A DNA stretch of 64,000 nucleotides from Alphaproteobacteria bacterium (lineage in GTDB: Bacteria; Pseudomonadota; Alphaproteobacteria; UBA8366; GCA-2717185): contig WLWY01000001.1 of the NCBI GenBank assembly GCA_012103325.1, positions 186,001 to 250,000 of the forward strand, given 5' to 3'. The notes under the pieces are model-generated. The model was given only the letters and a program-made list of their open reading frames with translations. It made no database searches and was not told the origin of the DNA. Made by a program: the position numbers and the translations under genes. Positions 20,705 through 34,622 of this stretch are shown here, in pieces. The stretch's first letter is position 1, and the number at the start of each line of letters is the position of its first letter.

Positions 20705-21538
20705 ATGAATCACGACCTTTGCAGAAAAATACCAACCGCGGTCATGCGTATTGTTGCGCTAGGCCTTTTACTGCTTCTGGCCGCCTGCTCGGAAGACAAT
20801 GGCGAAGCGTATCGCGCCCGAACGGTCGAGCGATTGTATAATTTGGGCGTCGACGCGTTGCAGCGCGAAGATTTCAAGGGCGCAGTTCTGTCTTTCGACG
20901 AAGTCGAGCGGCAACACCCCTATTCCGTCTGGGCGACCAAAGCCCAGCTTATGTCTGCCTATGCGTCCTATAAACGCGACGATTACGACGAAGCCATTGT
21001 CGGGCTCGACCGCTTTATCGAGCTGCATCCCGGCAACCCCGACGTCGCCTATGCCTATTATTTGAAAGGCGTATCCTATTACGAGCAAATTTCCGATGTC
21101 GGCCGCGATCAGAAAATGACGGAGCTGGCCCGGGAGGGTTTGCAGGATGTCATCCGGCGTTATCCAAACAACAAATATGGGCGCGATGCCCGTGCGAAAC
21201 TCGATCTGGTCGACGATCATCTTGCGGGCAAGGAGATGGCGGTCGGCCGCTACTATCAGCAGCGCCAGGAGTTTCTTGCGGCGATCAACCGTTTTCGCAG
21301 TGTTCTGCAGAACTATCAGCGAACAACCCATGCTCCCGAAGCCCTGCTGCGCCTGACGGAATCCTACCTGTCGCTCGGTATCACCGACGAGGCACAAATG
21401 GCAGCGGCGGTGCTCGGCCATAACTTTCCGGGCAGCAAGTGGTACGAAGATAGCTACGCATTGCTCGAGCAGCGCAATCTCGCACCGTCGCAGAAGGAAG
21501 GCTCCTGGCTGAGCTGGATGTGGGACTGGGCCTATTAG
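20705..21538 (+). CDS. bamD: Outer membrane assembly lipoprotein BamD (ComL)
   Basis: 277 residues. A lipoprotein signal ends in the lipobox LAAC (Cys28). The mature part holds TPR-like repeats, for example LYNLGVDALQREDFKGAV near residue 40, with the family phrase VERQHPYSVWATKAQLM. BamD is the essential lipoprotein partner of BamA in outer-membrane protein insertion. An alternative ATG at 20744 (MRIVALG) would give a shorter signal peptide. It sits between lpxC and recN, the common alphaproteobacterial order; recN starts 15 bp downstream. Confidence 0.93.
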   Translation: MNHDLCRKIPTAVMRIVALGLLLLLAACSEDNGEAYRARTVERLYNLGVDALQREDFKGAVLSFDEVERQHPYSVWATKAQLMSAYASYKRDDYDEAIVGLDRFIELHPGNPDVAYAYYLKGVSYYEQISDVGRDQKMTELAREGLQDVIRRYPNNKYGRDARAKLDLVDDHLAGKEMAVGRYYQQRQEFLAAINRFRSVLQNYQRTTHAPEALLRLTESYLSLGITDEAQMAAAVLGHNFPGSKWYEDSYALLEQRNLAPSQKEGSWLSWMWDWAY

Positions 21539-21553
21539 GAGCCCGTCGGAGCA

Positions 21554-26594
<5,041 letters not shown>

Positions 26595-26633
26595 AGCATC
26601 TTCCGGAAATTTGATCGTAGAGGAGGCCGTCGC

Positions 26634-27806
26634 ATGGCCGTGAAAGAAGAGATTGCCGCCGTCCAGGACGAAATTCGCGGCTGGCGCCGGGATATCCACG
26701 CCCATCCCGAAACCGCCTTCGAAGAGTTCCGGACGTCGGATATCGTCGCCGAGAAGCTGGAATCGTTCGGAATACCGGTACATCGCGGACTGGCCAAGAC
26801 CGGCGTCGTCGGCACGCTGAAGGTCGGCGAGTCGAACCGGGCGATCGGACTGCGCGCGGATATGGACGCGCTCGACGTTCTCGAGGAAAACGATTTCGAG
26901 CATGTCTCGACAATTCCTGGAAAGATGCACGCCTGCGGTCATGACGGGCACACCGCGATGCTGCTCGGCGCCGCGCGTTACCTTTCCGAAACGCGGCGCT
27001 TCAATGGCACCGCGCAGTTCATCTTCCAGCCGGCCGAGGAGAATGTGGCCGGCGGCCGCGTTATGGTCGAGGACGGGTTGTTCGAACTGTTCCCCGTAGA
27101 AGCGGTCTACGGCATGCACAATCAACCTGGCCTACCGCTTGGCAAGTTCGGCATAACCTTGGGGCCGGCGATGGCGTCAGCCGACATGTTCGATATCACG
27201 ATCACCGGTAAGGGCTCCCATGCGGCACACCCGCATCACGGCGCCGACCCGATCGTCACCGGGGCCGAAGTCGTCCAGGCGTTGCAACGCATCGCCAGCC
27301 GGACGATCAGCCCGATGGACGCGGTTGTGGTCAGCGTCACCCAGTTTCATGCCGGCACCACCATGAACGTCATCCCCGAGGCGGCGTCCATCAAAGGCAC
27401 CTGCCGGACGCTCAGGCCGTCGGTGCAGGATGTCGTCGAAGCCCGCATCGAACAGGTCGTAAAGGGCATCACGGAAGCGCATGGTCTGTCCTACACGCTC
27501 GATTTCGACCGGCGCTACCCGGTCCTGATCAACACGGAAGAGGAGACACAGGCGGCAACGGCGGCCGCGATCAAGGTCGTCGGCGCGGAGAATGTCGTCA
27601 CGACCCATCCGCCGACCATGGGATCGGAAGATTTCGCCTGGATGCTGCAAGACCATCCCGGCTGCTATCTTAGGGTCGGAAACGGCGAAGGGATGGATGG
27701 CGGCTGCGTCGTGCACAATCCGGGCTACGACTTCAACGACAATGCCACGATCTACGGCGCGAGCTACTGGGCAACTCTGGTCGAACAGGAACTGTCGACG
27801 GGCTGA
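26634..27806 (+). CDS. M20 family metal-dependent amidohydrolase (hippurate hydrolase / N-acyl amino acid amidohydrolase type)
   Basis: 390 residues with a good ribosome binding site (GAGGAGG). Family M20D motifs are present: HAHPETAFEEFRT, GLRADMDALDV, HACGHDGHTAMLLG (metal ligands), QPAEENVAGG, YGMHNQPGLPLG and the C-terminal MGSEDFAWML. These enzymes hydrolyse amide bonds of N-acylated amino acids in the cytoplasm. The acyl and amino acid specificity cannot be read from the sequence. It ends 9 bp from the convergent CoA-transferase gene. Confidence 0.9.
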   Translation: MAVKEEIAAVQDEIRGWRRDIHAHPETAFEEFRTSDIVAEKLESFGIPVHRGLAKTGVVGTLKVGESNRAIGLRADMDALDVLEENDFEHVSTIPGKMHACGHDGHTAMLLGAARYLSETRRFNGTAQFIFQPAEENVAGGRVMVEDGLFELFPVEAVYGMHNQPGLPLGKFGITLGPAMASADMFDITITGKGSHAAHPHHGADPIVTGAEVVQALQRIASRTISPMDAVVVSVTQFHAGTTMNVIPEAASIKGTCRTLRPSVQDVVEARIEQVVKGITEAHGLSYTLDFDRRYPVLINTEEETQAATAAAIKVVGAENVVTTHPPTMGSEDFAWMLQDHPGCYLRVGNGEGMDGGCVVHNPGYDFNDNATIYGASYWATLVEQELSTG

Positions 27807-27814
27807 GACGTCCG

Positions 27815-28486
27815 TTATAAATCCGGCGCGCTCAAGACAGCGCAATCGGGCGAATAAAGAAGCGGCGCAGCGGTCCGTTCCTGAAGCGCGTCGCGGGACA
27901 GGTCCTTCAGAATTTCGTGGACCAGGAACCCGTCCGGCGTCACCTCGACGACCGCGAGATCGGTATAGATGCGGTCGACGACACCAACACCGGTAAGCGG
28001 ATAGGTACAAGTTTCGACAAGCCGGGGCGCACCGTCTCGCGTGGTGTGCGCCATCGCAACCCAGACCGACTTCGCGCCCACCGCTAAATCCATCGCGCCG
28101 CCGACCAGCGGCCCCTTGTTCGGCACTTCCGCATCCCAGTTCGCCAAATCGCCCGTGACCGAGACCTGAAAACCGCCCAGGATTGTGACGTCGATATGAC
28201 CGCCGCGAATCATCGCGAAGGCCATCGCCGAATCGGCCAATGCCGCACCGGGCCGCAGCGTCACTTTCTGGCTGCCCGCATCGACGAGATCGGGATCCTC
28301 TTCGTTCTCGCCGGCTACCGGGCCGACGCCGACGATCCCGTTCTCCGTATGAAACATGAACTCCCGGTCTTCCGGCGCGTAATTCGCCGCAAGCACCGGC
28401 ATGCCAAGCCCTAGATTGACATATCCGCCCTCGGGCAGATCCTGCGCGGCGCGCCATGCGATTTGATTTCTGTTGAGCGGCGTCAT
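27815..28486 (-). CDS. 3-oxoacid/3-oxoadipate CoA-transferase, beta subunit
   Basis: 223 residues. NLGLGMPVLAANY near residue 25 is the glycine loop of family I CoA-transferase beta subunits. HTENGIVGVGP near residue 47 carries the catalytic glutamate. The sequence closely resembles PcaJ and ScoB as I recall them. Together with the alpha subunit encoded 14 bp upstream it would move CoA from succinyl-CoA to a 3-oxo acid. Acetoacetate and 3-oxoadipate cannot be separated by eye. The gene converges on the M20 amidohydrolase. Confidence 0.88.
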   Translation of the reverse strand: MTPLNRNQIAWRAAQDLPEGGYVNLGLGMPVLAANYAPEDREFMFHTENGIVGVGPVAGENEEDPDLVDAGSQKVTLRPGAALADSAMAFAMIRGGHIDVTILGGFQVSVTGDLANWDAEVPNKGPLVGGAMDLAVGAKSVWVAMAHTTRDGAPRLVETCTYPLTGVGVVDRIYTDLAVVEVTPDGFLVHEILKDLSRDALQERTAAPLLYSPDCAVLSAPDL

Positions 28487-28500
28487 CGTTTCGGCTCTAC

Positions 28501-29175
28501 CTATCGTTCGTCCGGCACCGCAATGATGCGCTGCGTGAAAATGCCTGGGATGTCGATCGCGTTCGGCGGCAACGGTTCGTCCAAGACCCGCTCGACTTCA
28601 ACCACCGCGACACGGGACGCCATGGCCATGGCGGGACCGAAATTGGCCTGCGTACCGCGAAATGACACGTTTCCCCAGCGGTCCGCAACATCGGCCCGCA
28701 TCAAGGCAAAGTCGGCGGTAAGCGCGGTTTCGAGAACGCATTGCCGGCCATTGAATTCGCGGGTTTCCTTGCCTTCCGTCAGTTTGGTTCCGAATCCGGT
28801 CGGCGTGTAGAAGGCAGGGATTCCGGCACCACCCGCGCGCATCCGCTCCGCAAAGGTGCCTTGCGGCACCAATTCGAGCTCAAGGGTGCCTTGCTCTAGC
28901 TGCAACTCATACTCCGAGGATTCCTTGCCACGTCCCCGTGCGGCCGAACTGACCGTCTTGCGCACACGCTTGTCGGCGAAGAGGCCTGGCGCATAAGTCT
29001 CGATGAAACGAAGACTGTTCAGGATCAGTGTAAGGTTATCAACGGATGCTGCCTCCAGCGCCCGGATCAGGACCACGGGCAAGCCTGCCCCGCCGAAGCC
29101 ACTAATCATGACCGACGCGCCGTCGGTAATGCCGTCCAATGCTGCCGCAATATTCTCGATCCGCTTATCGATCAT
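28501..29175 (-). CDS. 3-oxoacid/3-oxoadipate CoA-transferase, alpha subunit
   Basis: 224 residues from the ATG at 29175, chosen because MIDKRIENIAAALDGITDG matches the N-terminus of PcaI/ScoA proteins; the frame continues 66 bases upstream without conserved sequence. The CoA loop ISGFGGAGLP lies near residue 23, and LVPQGTFAERMRAGGAGIPA and TGFGT follow, typical of alpha subunits. It is the first gene of a two-gene operon with the beta subunit. Probable role: CoA activation in catabolism of aromatic-derived or ketone acids. Confidence 0.88.
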   Translation of the reverse strand: MIDKRIENIAAALDGITDGASVMISGFGGAGLPVVLIRALEAASVDNLTLILNSLRFIETYAPGLFADKRVRKTVSSAARGRGKESSEYELQLEQGTLELELVPQGTFAERMRAGGAGIPAFYTPTGFGTKLTEGKETREFNGRQCVLETALTADFALMRADVADRWGNVSFRGTQANFGPAMAMASRVAVVEVERVLDEPLPPNAIDIPGIFTQRIIAVPDER

Positions 29176-29255
29176 CCGTCTTGTACCGCCCCATTCCTTT
29201 TGAAGACGGCGCATGTTAGTGGACCGGACAGGGAACACCAAACCATCGCGGCGCG

Positions 29256-29283
29256 AAAAAAAAACGGCCGCAACGTGCGGCCG
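29256..29283 (-). terminator. Intrinsic terminator of the 49-aa gene
   Basis: On the minus strand an 8-bp GC-rich stem (CGGCCGCA / TGCGGCCG, loop CGT) is followed by nine T residues (29264 down to 29256). It lies about 60 bp downstream of the small gene at 29345-29494 and before the CoA-transferase operon. Confidence 0.9.
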
Positions 29284-29344
29284 GGAAGTGCGGAGAGTGC
29301 GCCCTGGCCGGATCGCGGCACGGCCAGGGCGAAGGGTTATGCGC

Positions 29345-29494
29345 CTACGGCTTGAAAACGCGGCGTAGCGACTTCAACAGAAAGTCCATCTGCTGCCTGC
29401 GGCTGTGCGCTGCGAGCCGCCGTAATTCGGCCTCTGTCGGCAGAGCCCCGGAGGGTAACGGCGCGAACGAATGAATTTCATTATTGTAAGTCAT
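29345..29494 (-). CDS. Small protein, 49 residues, DUF1127-like in size and charge
   Basis: Starts MTYNNEIHSFAPLPSG and ends SLRRVFKP. A strong AAGGAG ribosome binding site lies 7 bases before the ATG, and an intrinsic terminator follows, so a monocistronic transcript is well supported. The second half, with AELRRLAAHSRRQQMDFLL, is a basic amphipathic helix. It recalls the short DUF1127-type proteins of alphaproteobacteria, which often act in stress or RNA regulation, but the conserved LDDHLLxDIGL motif is missing. Function unknown. Confidence 0.7.
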   Translation of the reverse strand: MTYNNEIHSFAPLPSGALPTEAELRRLAAHSRRQQMDFLLKSLRRVFKP

Positions 29495-29534
29495 GTGCTT
29501 TCTCCTTTTTACGGGTGCCAGCAGCGCTACCTTA

Positions 29535-29567
29535 GTTAAGAAAAATTAACATTATGTTTTTCTTAAC
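29535..29567. promoter_or_regulatory. 11-bp perfect inverted repeat between the 49-aa gene and the LysR regulator
   Basis: GTTAAGAAAAA (29535-29545) and TTTTTCTTAAC (29557-29567) are perfect complements around an 11-base centre. The position between divergent genes suggests an operator shared by both. A TTAA-N6-TTAA arrangement inside it (29536-29549) is close to, but not, the CtrA consensus TTAA-N7-TTAA. Confidence 0.45.
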
Positions 29568-29659
29568 CAGATCTCGTTTTCTGTATACCCCTATAAATCT
29601 GCGTTGTTGAGGTATATAAAGTAGGTATCGCCAGTTCACAAACGATGAATTCTCACATA

Positions 29660-29682
29660 TAAAGTTAGTTTTTCTAAAGTTA
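29660..29682 (+). promoter_or_regulatory. Direct repeat TAAAGTTA just upstream of the LysR gene
   Basis: TAAAGTTA occurs at 29660-29667 and 29675-29682, 15 bp apart, ending about 20 bp before the ATG at 29702. It could be an autoregulatory site, but this is inference from position only. Confidence 0.3.
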
Positions 29683-29701
29683 CTATCTTTCGGAGCTTAC
29701 T

Positions 29702-30646
29702 ATGCCAGCACCGCTGCCACCTTTAAATGCCTTGCGCGCTTTCGAAGCGTCTGCCCGGCATCGCAGCTTTAGCCGCGCGGCGGAAGAGCTGAATGTTACG
29801 CCGGCGGCAATAAGCCACCAGATCAAAGGGCTGGAAGAGTTCCTGGCCGCCAAGCTGTTTCGTCGCGCGAAACGCACCTTGATGCTGACCCAAGCCGGGC
29901 AAACATTGTTGCCTGGTATCCGCAAGGGGTTCACGGCGTTCGGCGAAGCCATGGAGGAGTTCGGCCTGTATGACGAAACCGGCATGCTGACGGTCGCCGT
30001 CACACCATCCTTTGCCGCAAAATGGCTGGTGCACCGCATCGAGCATTTCAATCGTGCCCATCCCGATGTCGACATTCGCATGACCACGAGCATGGGCCTT
30101 ATGGATTATGACCGCGACGGCATCGAAATTGGTGTGCGCTACGGAAAAGGCGACTACGAGGACATGATCACAGAGCATTTGCTGTCGACCGAAATCATTC
30201 CTGTCTGCAGCCCTCGCTTGCTGAATGGCGAGAACTCGTTGCGGGCACCGCGCGACCTGGAACATTTCACCCTTCTGCATGACGACAGCCACCGACACGA
30301 GGAGATGTATCCCGATTGGGCGATGTGGCTGCGTGCCGCCGGCGCGAGCAATGTCGACTCGTCGCACGGCCTGCGATTCGATACCGCAGGCGAAACGCAA
30401 AACGCGGCCGTCGAAGGTGTCGGCGTCGCCCTAGGACGGACGACCCTCGTTTCGGACGACATTGCCGCGGGCCGGCTGGTCCGGATTTTCGACCTCGTTC
30501 TACCGTCGGATTTCGCCTATTGGATTGTCTATACCGAATCCAGCATCAAGCGGCCGAAAGTGAAGATATTCCGCGACTGGCTAAAATCGGAAGGCGCCGA
30601 ATACGAGGCGGCGCAAACCACCTCAAAAGTTAGCGGATCAAGCTAG
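29702..30646 (+). CDS. LysR family transcriptional regulator, GcvA-like
   Basis: 314 residues. The N-terminal winged helix-turn-helix spans about residues 8-67 (LNALRAFEASARHRSFSRAA, then VTPAAISHQIKGLEEFL), a pattern typical of the GcvA subgroup. The effector domain follows (TVAVTPSFAAKWLVHRI). The target is unknown. It is divergent from the 49-aa gene and the CoA-transferase operon, and convergent with the ABC exporter (4-base overlap of 3' ends). By the usual LysR rule it may regulate a divergent neighbour. Confidence 0.92.
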   Translation: MPAPLPPLNALRAFEASARHRSFSRAAEELNVTPAAISHQIKGLEEFLAAKLFRRAKRTLMLTQAGQTLLPGIRKGFTAFGEAMEEFGLYDETGMLTVAVTPSFAAKWLVHRIEHFNRAHPDVDIRMTTSMGLMDYDRDGIEIGVRYGKGDYEDMITEHLLSTEIIPVCSPRLLNGENSLRAPRDLEHFTLLHDDSHRHEEMYPDWAMWLRAAGASNVDSSHGLRFDTAGETQNAAVEGVGVALGRTTLVSDDIAAGRLVRIFDLVLPSDFAYWIVYTESSIKRPKVKIFRDWLKSEGAEYEAAQTTSKVSGSS

Positions 30647-32538
30647 GTATTCGCCGGTCCTGCAAGCGCGTCGCGCAGCAGCTCGTCGGGAATATCGTCG
30701 AAAGAGGCGTAGTTCAACGCATAGAGCCTCGCATAAAGGCCATTCTTGGCGACAAGAGCATCATGAGTTCCCGTCTCGACGATGCGGCCCTGCTGCAGAA
30801 CGATGATGCGATCAGCCCCGCGTATGGTCGCGAGCCGATGCGCAATAACGATCCCGGTGCGGCCTTTGAGAAGCCGCGACAAGGCGGTCTGGATCTGGCG
30901 CTCCGTATAACTGTCGATATTCGCGGTCGCCTCATCGAGGACCAGGATTTTCGCATCGGCGACGAGCGCACGGGCGAAACTCAGGAGCTGCCGCTGGCCC
31001 AGCGATAGATTGCGGCCCTGCTGTTCCAGTACGGTCTCGTAGCCGTCCCGAAGCCTCATGATGAAGTCATGGGCGCCAACCACCTTCGCCGCACGCTCGA
31101 CATCCTCGCGCGTTGCGCCGGCGGTCCGATAGCAGATGTTCTCGAAGATCGTACCCGTAAACAAAAACGGATCCTGCAGCACCATGGCGATATGATGTCC
31201 CAGCGATACCTTGGCGTAGTCGCGGACATCGCGCCCATCGATCGAAACCGAACCGTCCCAAACGTCATAGAATCGGTGCAGGAGTGCGGTAATACTGGTC
31301 TTGCCGGAACCGGTCGGACCGACCAGGGCAACCGTTTCGCCATGATTTACGGAAAAGCTGACATTCTTCAGAATTGGCTGATTCTTGGTATAGCCAAACG
31401 TGACGTCGCGGAACGTGATATCGCCGTCGATATGATCCGGTTCAACGGCGTCCGGCTTGTCGGAAATCGCCAACGGCACTTCCAGCACTTCGAAAATCCG
31501 CTGACCGGAGGCCATCGCCCGCTGCATGACACTGTATTGGATCGTCAGCGAGCGGATCGGATCGAAAAACCGCTGCACATAGAACAAAAAGGCGATCATC
31601 ACGCCGATATCGAGCGCGCTGTCGAGGACGAGCGTGCCGCCAACGATGACCACGACGCCCATCGCCGCCCCTGTCAATGTATCGACGACCGGAACCATGG
31701 CCTGGGCATACTTTGCCGACCGCAAATGAGCCGCCAAATTCTCGCTTGCCTTGTCATCGTACAGTTCGAAGTTGACACGCTCCCGTCCCATGCCTTGCAC
31801 CGTGCGGACCGCATGAATGCCCTCCGCCAACGCACCGTTGGTAATCGAGTTGGTCTCCCGTGCCCGGCGAAACGCGACGCGCGCACGCGGCAGCCAGATC
31901 AGCCGCACGATAAGCAACGTCGGAACGACGGATAGGGTCAGCAGGCCAAGCTCGAAATTAAGCGTCAGCATGATCACGATGATCCCAACGAGAAGAACGA
32001 GATCACCGATTGCCGTAATCGAATTCTCGAGGAACTCCTGCAAGGCGTTCACGTCGCCTTGCAGCCGCGACATCATGCGGCCGATTTCCGTCTTGTCCAT
32101 GAAGGAAAGCGCGACGTGCTGCAAATGGGCGAACATCGCACGGCGGAGATCGAAGATCACCTGCTCTCCAACCAGGCCGACGACACGGTCCTGTATGTAA
32201 TTGGCGGCGTAGTTGACGGTGATGACGGCAGCGAAGACGGCAATGGCGATCATCAGCAACGCTTCGCTCGCGCGGTCGGAAACGATCGCCTCGTCGATCG
32301 CGTAACGGATAATCAACGGTATCGTAAGCTGAGCGCCGGTGAAGACGAGAACCGCCGCAAGTGCCACATAGATGCGGCCGCGATAGGGACGGACATAGGA
32401 CAGGAAACGGCTGATGACCCGCCCATCAAACGCCGCACCGAACATTTCCTCGTCCATGCTGATTTGGGAACCAACGACGGCGCGAGGTGGCCTTTGCGTT
32501 TTGCCGTCGGGCTGATTGGCGCCGGACAAGGTGGTCAT
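30643..32538 (-). CDS. ABC exporter half-transporter, subunit with catalytic Walker B
   Basis: 631 residues: six membrane segments (about residues 55-330) and a C-terminal nucleotide-binding domain. Walker A is GPTGSGKTS, Walker B VLDEATANID with the catalytic Glu, and the switch His lies in VIAHRLAT. The signature reads LSLGQ instead of LSGGQ. The gene overlaps the upstream half-transporter by four bases, so the two probably form a heterodimer in the inner membrane. The degenerate signature pairs with the degenerate Walker B of the partner. The substrate (drug or lipid) cannot be read. Confidence 0.9.
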   Translation of the reverse strand: MTTLSGANQPDGKTQRPPRAVVGSQISMDEEMFGAAFDGRVISRFLSYVRPYRGRIYVALAAVLVFTGAQLTIPLIIRYAIDEAIVSDRASEALLMIAIAVFAAVITVNYAANYIQDRVVGLVGEQVIFDLRRAMFAHLQHVALSFMDKTEIGRMMSRLQGDVNALQEFLENSITAIGDLVLLVGIIVIMLTLNFELGLLTLSVVPTLLIVRLIWLPRARVAFRRARETNSITNGALAEGIHAVRTVQGMGRERVNFELYDDKASENLAAHLRSAKYAQAMVPVVDTLTGAAMGVVVIVGGTLVLDSALDIGVMIAFLFYVQRFFDPIRSLTIQYSVMQRAMASGQRIFEVLEVPLAISDKPDAVEPDHIDGDITFRDVTFGYTKNQPILKNVSFSVNHGETVALVGPTGSGKTSITALLHRFYDVWDGSVSIDGRDVRDYAKVSLGHHIAMVLQDPFLFTGTIFENICYRTAGATREDVERAAKVVGAHDFIMRLRDGYETVLEQQGRNLSLGQRQLLSFARALVADAKILVLDEATANIDSYTERQIQTALSRLLKGRTGIVIAHRLATIRGADRIIVLQQGRIVETGTHDALVAKNGLYARLYALNYASFDDIPDELLRDALAGPANT

Positions 32539-34442
32539 TCCGCCGCTCCCTTCGCCGGCGACTCCTCATCGTTGCCTCGGCTTTGCAGCGCAAACAGCGC
32601 CGCATAGCGTCCCCCTTCGGCGATTAACACGTCATGGCTGCCCCGCTCTACGATACGGCCGGCCTCAAGAAAGACGATCTCATCGGCGTGGCGAAGCGCG
32701 CCCAGCCGGTGCGAGATAATGATGGTTGCGGCATCCTCCATATGCGCCTTCAGCGATTCACGGATACGCTGCTCGGTTTCCGCGTCGATCGCCGCGGTGG
32801 AGTCGTCGAAAATCAAGACGGCCGAACGCAGCATCGTTGCGCGCGCAATTGCCACACGTTGCTTTTGTCCACCGGAAAGCGAGACGCCGCGTTCCCCAAC
32901 CAACGTGCCGTAGCCATCCGGCAACAGGTCGACAAAACCGTCGATCTGCGCGACCGACGCGGCATCCTGGATCATCCCATAGTCGGCCCAGGGGTCGCCG
33001 TAGGCGATGTTGTTCTCCAGCGATGCCGTGAACAGAAATGGATCCTGCTGCACCACGCGAACTGCCTGGCGCAATGACGCGACCGTCACTTCACGAATAT
33101 CCTGCCCGTCGATCGTGATGCGCCCGCCCGACGGGTCGTAATAACGCGGCAGCAGGTTCGCGATGGTCGACTTGCCGCTGCCTGGCGGACCGACGATGCC
33201 CAAACTCTTGCCGCGATGCACTTCGAAAGACACATCATGCAGCACCGGCGGCGCGCCTTCGCCGGCATAAGCAAAGGAAACGTTCTCGAAGCGCACGGCA
33301 CCATCCGTCAGATCGAGCGGGCCCGCGCTATCGTGGTCATCGATCGCGGGCTGCAGGTCGAGCACGGCGAACAAACGCGAGCCGCAAGTCGACGCCCGCG
33401 CGATCGCGTTGACCAACAAACCAAGCTGCCGGACCGGAGCCTGCAGGATCGTGATGAAGGTCAGGAACACCGTAAGTGTGCCAACCGTCATCGTCCCTTC
33501 CAGAACACGCAACCCGCCGACCCAAAGAACCAGCCCCATGGCGACGAAATAGGCGTAGGTCATGATTGTCGTCGACGAAACGCGGGTCTTGATGCGTTCA
33601 CGGGCAATCGTCATCGCCTCGTCCGCCGCGGCGTCATATTTTTCGATCTCATAGGGCTCGGCGCCAAAGGCACGGACAACGCGTATACCGGTCAGATTTT
33701 CATCCATGATCTGACCCAGACCGGCCATCTTTTGCTGCAGTGCAAGCCACAAGGTGCGGAGCCGAAGGCGGGCCGTCGACGAGCGCCAAGCCACAAAGGG
33801 CACGAAGCTCAAACTCAACAGCCCGAGTATCAGATCGGTTGAAAGTAGCAAATATGCGCCGATGCCAATGAGATTGGCCAGAAGAACGAGCCGCAGCAGC
33901 CCGGTGTTCACGAACATCCGGACGCCATCGAGGTCCAACATGCCCCGGGTGATCAGTTCTCCGGTATGCACACGGTCATGAAAGGAAAAGCTCAGGCTTT
34001 GCAGCTTGTCGTAGAACGCCAGGCGGAGATCATAGGCAAGCAGATGGCCAATGGCTTCACCATTGTAGTTGTGGATCAACGTGAACGCGCCACGCAATAT
34101 CGACGCCCCAAGCAAGAGGAGCGCGGCCTGGATCAATGCCGCACGCGCGTCGGTCGCGCCAACTGAACCGTCCCGCAACAAGCCCAGCGCATTGTCGACC
34201 GCCGCACCCAGCAGCGGCGGTATCATCAATTGAAAGAATGCCGCCGCAACGGTCGCAGCAACAGCCAAAGCAACCCGTACGCGATACCGCAAGGCGAGGC
34301 GAATAATGCGCAGCAATACAGCCGTATCGGCGCTGTGCCGCTGATCCGCTGCGGTCGATCGTCCTAGATAGACGTCGAGATGCGAAGCGAGGCCGGCTGT
34401 ATTCGGTCCCTCTTTCGCTGTTGCGTTACTCCGGGCCATCAA
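32535..34442 (-). CDS. ABC exporter half-transporter, subunit with degenerate Walker B
   Basis: 635 residues. A transmembrane domain covers about residues 45-330, followed by the nucleotide-binding domain with Walker A GPPGSGKST, canonical signature LSGGQKQRV and Walker B LIFDDSTAAID, in which Asp replaces the catalytic Glu. The switch His is present (IISHRLG). Together with the partner's LSLGQ signature this gives one consensus and one degenerate ATP site, as in heterodimeric exporters such as TM287/288. It is the first gene of the pair. Confidence 0.9.
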   Translation of the reverse strand: MMARSNATAKEGPNTAGLASHLDVYLGRSTAADQRHSADTAVLLRIIRLALRYRVRVALAVAATVAAAFFQLMIPPLLGAAVDNALGLLRDGSVGATDARAALIQAALLLLGASILRGAFTLIHNYNGEAIGHLLAYDLRLAFYDKLQSLSFSFHDRVHTGELITRGMLDLDGVRMFVNTGLLRLVLLANLIGIGAYLLLSTDLILGLLSLSFVPFVAWRSSTARLRLRTLWLALQQKMAGLGQIMDENLTGIRVVRAFGAEPYEIEKYDAAADEAMTIARERIKTRVSSTTIMTYAYFVAMGLVLWVGGLRVLEGTMTVGTLTVFLTFITILQAPVRQLGLLVNAIARASTCGSRLFAVLDLQPAIDDHDSAGPLDLTDGAVRFENVSFAYAGEGAPPVLHDVSFEVHRGKSLGIVGPPGSGKSTIANLLPRYYDPSGGRITIDGQDIREVTVASLRQAVRVVQQDPFLFTASLENNIAYGDPWADYGMIQDAASVAQIDGFVDLLPDGYGTLVGERGVSLSGGQKQRVAIARATMLRSAVLIFDDSTAAIDAETEQRIRESLKAHMEDAATIIISHRLGALRHADEIVFLEAGRIVERGSHDVLIAEGGRYAALFALQSRGNDEESPAKGAAE

Positions 34443-34622
34443 CCCGTATCATCCTTATGGAGCTTCCTATCGGCCTACCCATCGCGCGACGATGCAACCA
34501 ATTGGTCGAAGATGTCGTGCTTTGGAGCCAATCTCACACAAGATAAACGAAGCGGCCATCAACAACAAACATCCTGTCAGCCCGGAACGGAAAAAGCCGG
34601 CAGCCGCTGAAATCATCGCGAG

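Noticed and set aside
27177..28457. 426-codon minus-strand frame across the amidohydrolase and CoA-transferase
   Set aside because: Overlaps two well-supported genes and has low-complexity Arg/Gly sequence.
29536..29549. CtrA binding site
   Set aside because: TTAA-N6-TTAA has one base less than the consensus TTAA-N7-TTAA; treated only as part of an inverted repeat.
31069..31935. 288-codon + strand frame opposite the ABC exporter
   Set aside because: Antisense to a gene with intact Walker and signature motifs; no domain of its own.
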